Assembly (NCBI RefSeq): GCF_020921035.1
Contig: NC_063150.1
Span: forward strand, 6,448,001 to 6,512,000
Source: Rhodamnia argentea
Lineage: Eukaryota; Streptophyta; Magnoliopsida; Myrtales; Myrtaceae
DNA: 64,000 nucleotides
Reading direction: 5' to 3'
Shown: one piece after another, positions 1-12,300 of the stretch
How the letters are laid out: every line of letters begins with the position of its first letter
Position numbering within the stretch: the stretch's first letter is position 1
Translations under genes and position numbers: made by a program
The notes under the pieces: model-generated
Seen by the model: the letters and a program-made list of their open reading frames with translations, nothing else
What the model was told of the DNA's origin: nothing
Databases searched by the model: none

Positions 1-3000
1 CGTCTCCAAAAGAATGTTACAAATTGAACAGCAACCACCAATAATAGTCCTTTGCGAGGAGGGACGGACATGAACGATCCATAAACCCTTCTTGTGAGAA
101 TTGGTCAATTCATTTACAACGAGGTAGGGGCAAAGACACGGCATGTGTGGATACTGGATGTCGAAAGGGATTGAACATTCCATGTTTTCTCTTTCGTTTT
201 TGTGAAAATTTGTCCTTGTGGATAGAAGGAGCTGTCAGGATAGCAACACCTCAGTCGTGGCAGCATTCCCCATTATTAGTATTGTTGTTGTTGTTGTTGT
301 TCCTAGGGTTGTGAAGATCATCCATGCAAGCTAAGAAACGACGAATTCTTATGTGGCCGCCTACCCGACATGTTAACCTCCTTTCGCCGTGTTTTCCGAG
401 GGGCTTCCCTCTGTCCACCCTTTTGATCGGTGAGTCACAGAGATGGACGTTCCCCACATTCATAATCGGCTAAATGTATATAACTCGTATTCCATCAATT
501 GGAGATATCATTGAAGGAATTGCTCTGACTAGGGATGCAAAATATATATAGTTAGCCCGGCCTTTCAAATGAGAAAGCCCATCTTAATCCATAGATTCCA
601 TACATATGTATTGTGCTAACTGCATGAACTAGGAAAGACGCGAGCCGGGATCAGTATTAGTGCCTCTCACAAATTATTTCTACTCAGTAGTGTGGAGAAT
701 TGAAACGATGCCGTGCCTACATACCCGAATCTCTTCCTTCAACAATTAAATCAATCTCATGGCTTGTCTTTTCTCTCTCTCCCTCTTTCTCTCTCTCTGG
801 TAGCTGAAAATGTTGGACACCTAGGGCAAGATTTTTAATCGGAACATAAGAGAAGTACTTGTGTTGGAAGTGCGTGTATAGGCAAGGGTGGGGGTTGTTC
901 AGAACAGCCTATCGAATTATAAAGTTTAGCGAACCGAAAGTGGACCTTTTGATCATGCCAATGGCCGCTTCCCTCCATTGATGACCTTTACCTAAGAATT
1001 TCATACAATAATAATAGTTACAAAAACAAGAGCAATGTATCCATCTATGATAACTTTGGAATACAACCTGGATCGACTGTCATTTGTACTGGAGCTCCAA
1101 ACCATATGGTCGCGGGAAGCATAGACGGACCCAACATTTTTTTTCTTAGGACACTTTGTGGCTTGTCAAAGGCGTGGGTCCAATGGTCCCGAACCTATTG
1201 TTGGAACATAGAAAATACCAGAATAATTGCTACATTTATAGGACACATCTACTGTATCTAACATCAATTATAGGATGACCAAATCTCGTATTTTTTTCTC
1301 CCCCTCTTTGGTTTCGTTGAAGCTTTTAATTATTTGGGTTTTCTTGTTGTGCTGAATTCTCTGCCCCTTTGGCGTTTTATTGTTTCTTTTAATGATGGGG
1401 AAGTTGATCGGCCGCGGCTTGGTTCGTACCAAAGGATGCAATGATGTCGTTCGTTTGCACTAATTGCGAGTTTGCAATCCCATTATTTCGTTTGTTGAAA
1501 TAGGGAAAAATCATAGTATTGTTCATATGAATATTTAACTAGCTTAAGCTAGTTCATTATAGGAGAAGATGCAGTTTATACAAGGCTGTTAAACTAGGTA
1601 AACGTAGACCGTCTTGTCGTGAACCAATCTCTAAACCGAATTAGAGATAATGGCCCTTATTAGCGAGGGTTCGTCAGTTTTGTGCACCAAAATTAGAGAT
1701 GATACTCTTATTTTACGAAGGCATTTCCCTCTTCCGAGAATGAATCGCCCTGCCCACGAATATTGGTCTCCATCTCCATCTTTGCTTCTGGACCAAACAC
1801 GATCATGTGAAGGGTTGAGGACTCTTGTAACTTGGGAATGGCGACTCTCCTTCGACACACTGGGGTTGGTATTGACAATGATGTCGTCTCGTCCCCATCA
1901 ATGTATGACCTAACCTTCCTAAGGTGGGAAATTGGAGAAGCTATGTTAACTAACTGGCCCATGATTGATTGCTTCCATTCCATTTCCGCGCCATTAAAAT
2001 CGTTGGGGTCTAGTTTGATTTCATTGATAAGGGATCCGCAAACTTTCTCCCATGGATTCGAAATTCCACGTACCGTCGGATTGTGCCCTTTTCAAATTAG
2101 TTGGAAGATTAAGCATTTTGAAATAAGGATCTTTTAAGATCACATCACCCCACCATTGAGTCACTAGTCCCTACGCCGGCGTCGACGGTCACTGCCATGA
2201 TCTCTCATTGGTACGCCTACATCGGCAGATGACGCCAACCCCCTTGTTGACTCAACTCGTCTACTACTGTACTTAGGGATGAGCATGGGAAGGGGCGGGG
2301 ACGGAGTCCAAACCCCATCCCTGTTTAGCAAGGATCTGCCCCTCCCCGCCGCATGTCCTTGGCAGGGCAGGGTGAGGCAGCCATCGAGAGGCAATGGTGC
2401 CTCGAGGCGCTGCGCTAGACACAAAATGAAAGGCTTGTAAGTAAGGTTATCTCAGAAGTTTAGTCTCACATTATTTTAGTGATAAAAGTTATAAGGTTGC
2501 CTCACTTAAGAAAGACAAAACTTCTCTTCTTGCCTAACAACTGATGAGGGTTTTTTTTATTCCATTGAAGGTCTTTGGATATATAAATAAGAACGTTTTA
2601 GATAATTAAATGAAATTAATAGTATAAGACTAATTATGTTTGAAAGTGCAAGGTTTGAATAAATAAAAAAACTAATATAAGACAACTAATTTCTCTGTTA
2701 TGTATATTTCTTGGCGGGGTTGATAGGCCGGTCGGAGTGCGGTCAAGGAGTTCGATTCCATGAGTGATCCAAATTCAATCTGTAGTATTTCTTTAAACAT
2801 GGAAGTTCAAGGAATTGAAATCTTACTTCCCGTGAAATTGAATGCCGCGGCAAATCAAATGAGACGTGAGATTTTCCGTATTTATTTCGTACGAATCAAC
2901 CATATCAAGATCATCATTGAAAATAGCGCTCCTAACAGATGAAATGTTTCGTAGATCAAGAATGACGTGGACAATAAATTGATATCAATGTATTTGCTAC

Positions 3001-6000
3001 AACGTTATATATTGAACCGTGTCTTAATCTGGCTATTTAGACATTCAAAGTGGTTCGATAGTATAGTCGCATAAAGATCTGCAGATCACTCTTTTATCTA
3101 ATAGAAGAACACTTGATCACGATTTCATGGTTCTTTGAAATTCTACAGTAACCGATGCACAAATTCCCCAGTAATAATTATGACGAAAACCCTAAACATT
3201 TTGGTATGTTGTTTGGGCGCATTTCTAAGTGAGAAGAGTAGATAATTGCAAAGAATTTTAAGCAGTCAATTTATTGGTGCAACAAACCAGGATACTGCAG
3301 ACACGACATCATAAAAATCTCTACCTACACTTTTTGATGAAGTTGTCGAGTCCGATAGAGGAAAGTAATATTCAAATATAGAGGCTTTCTACTGCAAATG
3401 GCATACATGTAATTTTTATGTTAAAATTGAGAAGAGAGAGTAATGCCGCCAATGATATATGTGTAATTTCCGTCATAATTATGTATACCCTAAACTAGTA
3501 CGGCATTGAAGAGATTGTCTAGTACAGTTTCTCGAGAAAGGTGAGTTCAAAGAAACATAAAATTACGTTATCAAAGAGTTTCAAAAAAGAAAAATAGAGA
3601 AATAGAATGGTTACCTGGGTCGTGGATTTTTTCTTTCTAATTTTAAAAGGATTTTTCACGTTAAAATTCATGTGTAGTTACTATTTTTTTTTTTTCTCTT
3701 CAACGATCCTGACAGTTATCTCCTCTCTTTATAGTTTGCACTTCCACTTCCTTTCCTCCTCGTTGACTCCACCATCCCAATTGTTGCGGCCTCCACCTCT
3801 CTCCATTGTCACTAAGCCTTAGGCATGAAGTACATAACATGAGAGAACGAGCTTGCTCGTCGTGATGCCGGGGACCCCCAGGGGGGGGTGGTGGTAAGGG
3901 GACGGCGGCGGCCAGCGACAACCGGGTTGTAACAACACGGTTGGCAGGTGGCAATGATGATGGCAAAGATGGACAAGGAAGAGCTACTCGGAGAAAGCAA
4001 GAAGAAGAAAGAACGAAAAAAAGGTAAAATCAAAGAAAAAACGCTTAACTTTAATCGATTGATGTAAAAATTTAGTCTATCCATAATCTTAATATAGCTA
4101 GGCATGAGAAGTTGATTTTCCTATATGATTGTTAATCATCCTATAAGTTCATTGGAAAACGACTCTAATCGTGGACTTCAAGCTTTATGCAAATGACTTT
4201 TAATTTGAATTTGACAAAAAATTGTTACATCCTTGATGGATCTACTTCCAATTGATACCTCTTCTCTAATCAAGATAGCAATGCAGCTATTATAAATGGA
4301 ATTCTTCCATTTTGAAAAAGGGTTAATATCACAAAAAATTTTAAACTGGCACAAATGTAATATATTTAATTCAGGCTAATTTTTTTACCACAAAAAATTG
4401 AAAATTGATACACTTGCGATAAATTTACCCTATGTTAGATTTCGTTAAATTATGTTAATATCACGAAAAAAAATTTTAATTGGTATACCTGTAACAAATA
4501 GAGGATAAAAATCCCAAACAGGTACACGTGCCAATTGGCACCTATTATCTAACTCAGCAATTTGATGGTAAGGTTTAACGAAAAATAACGGGGGTAAATT
4601 TGTCAAAAATGTACCGGTTTATGATTTTTGCATGTCAAAAAACTGGGTTTCGGATAAATTTATGACAAGTATACCCGTTTGGGGTTTTTTGTGATAAAAA
4701 AATTAGTTTGGAATAAATTTGTCATTTCAGTTTTGGATTTTTGGTGGTATTAACTCTTTTGATATAATCTTCCATCAACATAGAATGATACGACTGCGGA
4801 ACGATATGAAAGCAGAAAAGATGACTTCATGTACCACTTATCGCGAGGGGAAAGAAAAAAACGAAGTGGAGAAAGTTGCGTGGTACTATCTCCTTTATGT
4901 GAAAGTTATGTGGCACTTGATGAAAGTTATGGGGTACTTAACACGAGCACCCGGCCATAAACGCCCATCTTGTCTGGCTTAGAGCCAAAGCCCGGTTGGA
5001 CAAGATGAGCTGGGATGACATGGGCATGAAGACTCGTGCGATGCACGAGGTTGTAGGAAGGGGTTTTGCCAGAAACTCTCTAAAGAGATGGTGTTCCTTG
5101 TGGATTGAGGAAAGGCAAGTTAGAGAGAGAGAGAGAGAGAGTTTAAAGGGGAAAAACCCATCTGGCCATCTATCCAAGAACATGTGCATTCATTAATCAA
5201 ATGTGGGTGAATGAGATGAAAAGCAAAGGCAAACCCCAAAAGGGCATAAAGAAAAGCATGATTCCCGTTCCTTCCGAACCACGGGTTGCTTTCTATTAGA
5301 AAGATTGGATGCTGTTTTGGTTCGGTTCGATTCGGGCCGTCATGACTGCAACCGGATTCGTCACTTTTTAACCTCCTCTCCTCTCCTCTTCTCTCTCTCT
5401 ATGTGCATGCATTGGCACCGTTTGCTTGATACTAATCTCTCTCCTCCTTAATCCTCATTAATTGTGTGCTCTTCTCTATTTGGGCAGTCACTAGTTTCTC
5501 CATAATGGCAAAAATGGCAAGACACCCCCGATTGATTATATGCTCTTCTCTAATGCCCTCATGTTCAATCACAACGGATGAAAATCAATAAAGCTATTAA
5601 ATCAACATTCTTGTGTGGGGACATGATCATGATGTTAATGAAGTTTTTCCTCAATAGATCGATCTTTTGACCATATCATGAAGAAGTCCATATTGGCAAT
5701 TCTCCCATCACCAGTGTGAATGACCTACAGTTCGATCGAATCCAAAATAATCTAACTTAACCTCGTGGCCGTTTTTTCCTTTCTCGTAAAAGAAAATTTT
5801 AATCTCACGGATTCAACCGAATTCGAGATACTATATCCGAGGACGTGCCGTTAATAAAATTTTGTAGCCGAAAGAGAATGTATTGAGTATAATTTACCTA
5901 ACCGTACTTTTATCTACGGTTAGAGATATTTCTCTAGGATATTTTCCCGTAATAGAGATAATGAGAACATTTTCTCTTTGTTCTGTAGATCTCTCAAGAT

Positions 6001-6765
6001 TGCGCATGGCTGGAGTTGAGATCTCATTCGAAGAGAAAAACATCAAATATCTATTCGAATTTTATGCATCTTGTATGGATATATATATGTATTTAGATTT
6101 GTGCTTTTTTAATAGATAATTATCTCTGTTACTAGATAATGAGATGACTAGATTCCATTTATATCTCTCTTTAATTCAGCATATCTTTAATCGATATAAT
6201 AACTTTAGATAGTCATCTCTCCGTGCTTTTTCATCGTTTAATGTATCCAAATATAGTTCTCTTTTTCCCGCACGGTTCTGTCTTAATTAACTTGTGCCTA
6301 AGTATGGTGGTGGGATTTCATTTATTTCATGTGGACATAGGTAAACATCTCTTGGATCATTCCGCTACACCACCATGGTCGTAGCATAGGCCACTGTACA
6401 TAGCCCTGTGTGGGGAGAGAGAGAGAGAGAGAGAGATAATCTGAGGTGTGTTGCCAGCTGTGAAGATGAAGGATCAAAGCTTTCTTCTGAGGTCAAAGCT
6501 GGACATTTTCTCTCTCCCCTGTTTCGTTTTTAACTCTCCGAAAATCTCTTCGAGGCCCGATTTAAATCCCTCCCATTCCCATTCCCTTCTCTCTCACTCT
6601 CGCCACCACCAACTCCTTTCCATTTCCCCTCTCTTCTCATTTATTCCTCCCCACTCTCATTTCTCTCCTCCCCCTTTATTATTTCCCCTCGCGAGAATGC
6701 GTTGTTAGCCTCTGAGAAGGGACAGAGAGGAGAGGAGAGGGAGAGGGAGAGGGAGAGAGTCGTCC
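1..6765. other. Intergenic region upstream of the TPR gene
   Basis: I see no convincing gene here. Open frames are short and have no recognisable domain. The sequence holds a (GTT)n run near 282-301, a GC-rich patch at 2278-2420 whose start resembles hAT-type repeat ends, a foldback-type repeat at about 4319-4757 (listed separately), and several (GA)n or (CT)n tracts (about 5124-5141 and 6415-6436). The last 300 bases are pyrimidine-rich then GA-rich, as expected for a plant promoter and 5' UTR leading into the gene that starts at 6850. Confidence 0.6.
4319..4757. repeat. Foldback-type repeat, copy 1 (palindromic)
   Basis: The left half repeats a unit of about 50-70 bases (a run like 'CACAAAAAATT..AAACTGG..ACAAATT') and the right half carries the same unit in reverse complement. 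The ends mirror each other: GGGTTAATATCAC on the left and GTGGTATTAACTC on the right. The flanks TTTTGAAAA and TTTTGATAT could be a decayed 9-bp target duplication, which would fit a Mutator-like origin, but this is weak. The central part is shared with the half copy at 11.9-12.3 kb. No coding capacity. Confidence 0.6.
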
Positions 6766-6849
6766 ATGGTCGATTGTTCTTCAGTAGCAAGAACAAGAAC
6801 CCACATTGCATCAACCCCGGCAAGGGCCAGAACCAGGACCAGAACGGCC
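6415..6849 (+). promoter_or_regulatory. Probable promoter/5' UTR of the TPR gene
   Basis: The sequence changes from a (GA)n tract (6415-6436) through a long CT-rich stretch (about 6500-6690) to a GA-rich leader (6715-6760). CT-rich initiator regions and GA-repeat leaders are common at plant housekeeping genes. No clear TATA box is visible, so the transcription start is not fixed. Confidence 0.4.
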
Positions 6850-9511
6850 ATGGCTTCTTCTTCTCCTTGTCTGACTGCTGGCGAGAGAAGGCACTGGTGG
6901 CTCACCAACCGAAAGGTATTGCCCAGAACAGAGCTTCTCTCGCCGTTTACTCTCGGCCCACGATCGGTCGTTCGCGGAGGTCGAGAGTCTAAAAATAGCA
7001 TCTTTTGCGCAGTGTTGTTGTCAAATCTCGACCTCACTCTGTCTCTCCTTCTTTCTCATCCTTCTCTCTGTATCTGCATTCTGAGTTTTACTTGGTTACC
7101 GTACTCTCGATCGATTCTTTGACATTGTTTGGTTCATTCAGTCATTGATGGCTCTCGTCGTCACGCATTGATTGTTGTTCCGGTCTCGCAGGCCGTGGGT
7201 AGGTACATAAAGGAAGCGAAGCATCTGATGGCGAGCCAAGAGCCGAGCGAGATCGCGTCGGCGCTGAGCCTCCTCGACTCTGCCCTCGCCCGGTCGCCTC
7301 GGCTCGAACCCGCCCTCGAACTCAAGGCGAGGTGCCTCCTCCAACTCCGGCGGTTCAAGGACGTCGCCGACATGCTCCAGGACTACATCCCCAGCCTCAA
7401 GCTGGCCAGCGACGACACAACGTCGTCGTCGACGTCGTCCTCCTCCTCGTCTTCGTCGTCGTCGTCGTCGGACGGGTCGTCGCAGCAGCTGTCGAGGGAG
7501 CGGGTCAAGCTGCTCTCGCGCCCCGGGTCGCCGAGCCGAGATCCGAGTTTCAAGTGCTTCTCCGTGTCGGACCTGAAGAAGAAGGTGATGGCCGGGCTGT
7601 GCAAGAACTGCGACAAAGAAGGGCAGTGGAGGTAATTTCGCTATGTCTACTGGTTTTTTGAGATTTGCTGCCTTTTTTTTTATTTAATTTCTTTGCAGGT
7701 TTTCCTTTTTTTTATTTTTTTTTTTGGGTTATCATTATGAATGAATGGTCTTTTTTCGGGGTTCTACTTTTGATGAGTCGGGTGTTGGGAACATCATTCT
7801 TACCCTCTTCTTTATGGGTTTGAGTAAATCCGGTGATTAAGGATCTGTTTACCTTAATTTGACCATGAATCAATCCTGCAAATTGCCTTTTTGCTTGTAT
7901 TACTATGCATTCAAAAGTGGAAAAATCCCATAATTACTCGCTACTTTTCTTCATTGTTAAACTTTTTTTAACTTTAGGTTAAGCAGTTGCTTAAAAAAAA
8001 AGTTGCATAAGAACCAAGACTAATCTCTGTCTTTGTTTAATTCTTGCTTTATTTAATTGAAGCTTTGTCAGTGGGTAGAACGTGGACTTCTCTAGGATGT
8101 GTGACCTAATACAATATTGAAAGTCTTAATGGACGGTGTGTAAGGTGGAACGTTTGCATCAATTCCAGAAGTGTTCAGGTTTTGACCGAGTTTTATTTTG
8201 TGTTGCAGGTATTTGGTTTTGGGCCAGGCGTGTTGCCACTTGGGCCTAATGGAGGACGCCATGGTCCTCCTCCAGACCGGGAAGCGCCTCGCCACGGCGG
8301 CCTTCCGCCGCGAGTCGGTCTCCTGGTCCGACGACAGCTTCTCCCTGTTGGACCTCCCGATCCCCGCCGAGATCGCCTCCCCAAACATCCTGCCCGGCAC
8401 GCCGCCCCGGGCCGCTGCATCCGCTTCCGATCCTGAGTCCGTCAACCAGCTCCTGAGCCACATCAAGCTCCTACGCCGCCGCCGCGCCGCGGCCCTTGCT
8501 GCACTTGATGTGGGCCTCCACTCCGAGGCCATCCGCCACTTAACTAAAATAGTTGACAGCCGCCGCGGTATGGCCGCGCCGCAGGGATTCCTGGCTGAGT
8601 GCTATATGCACCGGGCCTCGGCATACCGCTCTGCTGGCCGGGTTGCAGAGTCCATCGCGGACTGCAACAGGACCTTGGCACTCGACCCGACCTGCATCCA
8701 GGCCCTGGAGACCCGAGCCCAGCTCCTGGAGGGAATCCGGTGCATCCCTGATTGCCTCCACGACCTGGAACACCTGAAGCTTCTCTACAACACGATCCTG
8801 CGCGATCGGAAACTCCCCGGGCCAGCCTGGAAGCGCCACCACGTGCATTACCGCGAAATTCCAGGAAAATTGTGCACACTCGCCACAAAAATCCAGGAAT
8901 TGAAACAATTGGTGGCATCTGGCAAGACCGGGAATGTGGACTACTATGGGCTGATTGGGTTGAGACGGGGGTGCTCGCGGTCCGAATTGGATCGGGCCCA
9001 CCTGTTGCTCTCCCTAAAGCACAAGCCCGACAAGGCCGTGGGCTTCATTGAGCGTTGTGAGTTTGCGGACGAGCGGGACCTCGAGTCCGTCCGGGACCGC
9101 TCCAGGATGTCGGCATTGTTGCTGTACCGGTTGATCCAGAAGGGCTACAACAGCATCCTGTCGTGCATCCTGGAGGAGGAGGTTGCGGCAGAGAAGCAGC
9201 GGAAGCAAGCTGCCACAGCTGCAATCCAGGCGGCAGCGGCAGTCAAGCTCCATCAGGCGCAGGAGAGCAACAACCCCGAGGAGCCCAAGGCGAACCAGGC
9301 CGCAATACCGTCCATAGAAAGTGCGAATTCCGCCAGCAACAGGATCCTTTCTGGTGAGAACAAGAATACCACAGCAACGGCGGGAGCAGGAGCCAACGGG
9401 ACAGGGTTTCAGGGGGTGTTTTGCCGCGATCTCGCGGTGGTCAGTAGCTTGTTGACTCAGGTCGGGATCAATCGTCCGCTTCCGGTGAAGTATGAGGCCC
9501 TAAGTTGCTGA
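6850..9511 (+). CDS. TPR-repeat protein with degenerate J-like domain (3 exons)
   Basis: Exons 6850-6915, 7192-7631 and 8209-9511 have GT-AG borders and join to 602 codons plus stop. Exon 1 encodes the conserved start that ends HWWLTNRK, continuing into AVGRYIKEA in exon 2. Residues about 23-75 and 255-345 form TPR-like helices. A poly-Ser tract lies near residues 97-115. Residues about 413-475 resemble a J domain (YYGLIGL..RSELDRAHLLLSLKHKPDK), but the HPD motif is replaced by HKPD, so classical Hsp70 stimulation is doubtful. The tail is Ala/Gln/Asn-rich and presumably disordered. Plant homologues are annotated as TPR-like or DnaJ-related proteins of uncertain function; a co-chaperone or scaffold role is inference. 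An in-frame ATG at 6766 would add 28 Arg/Thr-rich residues; I prefer 6850 because homology starts there. Confidence 0.87.
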
Positions 9512-10319
9512 CACATTTTGCTCCTCCTTTAGCCTCGTTGAGTTTTACGTTCCACAGGGATTTCTTGACCGGCGCCGAGAAAAGAAGGGGGTTGCAGGGG
9601 GGGGGCGGGGAGGGGAAAGAATCGTCTATTTGTACAAAGTTAAAAAGGACGTCGGACCTTAGCCTGGAAGAAAATTTTGTTAGCTTCTTCATCTATGGAT
9701 ATCTCATGCATATGTACAGAACTTTTCTGTATTGGACTTTAGTTCCATTTCGAATCTCTCTCCCTCTTTCTTCTTCGGTTCTAAGTTTAGGAATTTCGAA
9801 CATATGCTTTGTCCGAATGGATGGTTAAGATCGCGTCGCTGCATCCACTAAAATTCATACAGGAGCAAATTAGTAAATCTTTTGGGGAAATGGGTGCTGC
9901 TGTATCTATCAATTGAAAAAAGAAAAATCTAGTGTACTGCTGTGGCAGTAGTGAATTGCAGTTGAAAGCGAGAGAAGGGTCTGATGAATTTATTACTGTA
10001 GAGAGAGAGAGAGAGAGAGAGAGAAGGGGAGGGTGGCATAGGGTTCCTCTTGCCATGTCTTGTCTGAAAAATAATTGATTGTTTGCAGGGAGGGCTTTGT
10101 AACTTTGGTTCATCCAAAGCACCTGACAATGTCTGACATTCTACTAGATTTCATTTATTTTGGCTACGCGCGCCCCGCCCCCCCGAAGCGTTTTCTGCTT
10201 CGCCCCATGCAAAAAACACAAAAAGGTCTTCGATTAAACAACCCCTAAGTTTCGACCCAAAAAAAAAAAATCCCGTAAGTATCGACCGAAAAAATAGAAA
10301 AAAAAACCCCCTAAGTACC

Positions 10320-11245
10320 ACCTCAAATTAATACACCCTAAATTAGTAATTTTGATAAATTTATCGCAAATTAATTTATTATATCATATTTTAGTATGCC
10401 AAAGGAATTCCATTTACTTATTGGCGCTTCAACTTAGCTTGGATAATTCACTACAAAATACCAAAAATTTCGACCGGACATTGTCGAGTTATATCCATTT
10501 CCATGATACAATTGTTGTCATATATAAAATATCCTAAGTGATATTGATATGCCATGACATCATTCTGTCCCCTATAATTCATTTCGAGTTTTTGTGTCTT
10601 CGCGGAAAGTTCGCGCTCTTGTCTACCCGGTCGGCCTCTTTGAAAGCAAGAAAAAAAACGCTTAATATCTATGAAATATTTCAAGCAAATACATCCGTGA
10701 TAAATTTACTCCAAAATATTTTTTTGACAACGAACCTCACTATTTTTTCGATCACCAAAAACCTCAAACCGATATACCCGTAACAAATATGCCCCTAAAC
10801 TATTTTTTTGACCACCAAAATCTTCAAACTGGTATATTTGTGACATATTCACCCTCAATTAGTTTTCATTTAAATTTTACCGCCAAATTGCTAAGTTGGA
10901 TGACACATAACAGTTGAAGGGTGCATCAATTTGAGATTTTTATTCTATATCCGTCACGAGTGTATCGGTTTGAGATTTTTCGTAGTGTTGAACTCAATTT
11001 AACGAAAAATAACAGAGAGTAAATTTTTCACAATTGTACCAATTTAAGATTTTTTTATGATAAAAAAAATTAGTTTGAGGTAGAAAATATATCATAGATG
11101 CACCAGCTTGGGATCTCTTATAGTAAAAAAAAACAGTCTCGGGTCAATGCGTGACATGTGCAGCAGTTTGAGGTTTTTCGTGATCAAGAAATAATGTGAG
11201 ATAAATCTATCGTATGTGTATCGATTTGGTTTTTTTCGTGACATC
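10320..11245. repeat. Foldback-type repeat, copy 2 (multi-unit arms)
   Basis: The left arm (to about 10870) iterates units of 'ACCAAAA..CTTCAAACTGGTATA..TGACA', and the right arm (from about 10910) iterates the reverse complement ('TTTGAGATTTTT..GATAAAAAAA'). The centre (about 10870-10930) is the reverse complement of the centre of the copy at 4.5 kb and of the half copy at 12.2 kb. Boundaries are approximate. No protein-coding capacity is visible. Confidence 0.55.
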
Positions 11246-11918
11246 AGTAAAAAGAAAAATTAATGCGCGAGAAATTCATAGACCAGCGACATCTCATTAC
11301 ATTACGTTCCATTACATGTGAGGACGAGACTAATCTTTCCTTCATTTCCAAATCTCCTAGCACGAGATAAATTTGTGGATGGGGCCATGACTTCGAGTGC
11401 ACCAACGCTGCTCTCCTTCCAATGGTGCGAAGAAGGGGTGACAAAACCAAGAATTATGGGTGAAGCCAAAAAGGACACTGCGAAGTGCGAACGAAGCCAC
11501 CACAGTCCAAAAGTGTATGTCAGTCGCTTTGATTTGAAAAACGCGAAAAGAGAGAACGAAAGGGTCTAATCAAACACTCAATACCAGAAACAAATTTAAA
11601 AGCAGACCCAAAAACAAAACAAAAACAGAGAAGGCATGTTAAATTTTGCCTCCGGAGTGAGTAATTATGTTGACAATAGGGGCTTTTCGCCCCCCTGACA
11701 TGGCTCAATTTCGGCCATGTGAAGTTTGTAAATTGACCGAGTGCTGCCAATTCCTGAACAGGGAACACTCTAGTAATTTGAAAAGGTTAGTGGTGCATTA
11801 AGTATGACGATCCAAAACTGCCGTGAAGGAGATGGCGTCCGCATTTCGATGTAGGGGGTGAGCTCTTCAGATTCTACCTGAAAATCTATCTTTCGAAACC
11901 AATTCTTTATTTTTTGAT

Positions 11919-12300
11919 GGATTAACACCACGAAAAACCTCCTTACCAAAAAAAAAAAAAAAAACACTACGAAAAATCTTAAACTGATATACCTGTGACA
12001 GAATTATCCTAAATTAATTTTTTTTATCATAAAAAACCTCAAACTGGTATATCAATGACAAATTTATCCCAAACTATTTTTTCGATAATCAAAAACCTCA
12101 AACCGATACATCCGTGATAAATTTATCTCAAACCGGTACACGTGTGACAAATTTACCTTCCGTTTTGAATTAATACCACGGAAAATTTTAAATTAATACA
12201 CATGTGACAAACGGAGGATAAAACCCCAAATGTGTACACCTGACAACTATCACATGCTATCCAACTTGATAATTTGATGATAAAATTTAAAGAAAATTAA
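11919..12300. repeat. Foldback-type repeat, half copy
   Basis: It starts with GGATTAACACCACG, matching the terminus of the 4.3-kb copy, then a poly-A tract and four or so units of the iterated arm. It continues through the conserved centre (to about 12300) and stops before any inverted right arm. It therefore looks like a deletion derivative. Confidence 0.5.

Noticed and set aside
1631..2137. Overlapping frames on both strands near 1.6-2.1 kb
   Set aside because: Frames of similar length on both strands and no domain; probably old repeat sequence.
8092..9001. Long minus-strand frames over the TPR gene exon 3
   Set aside because: Antisense shadows of a GC-rich coding exon; the plus strand carries the conserved protein.
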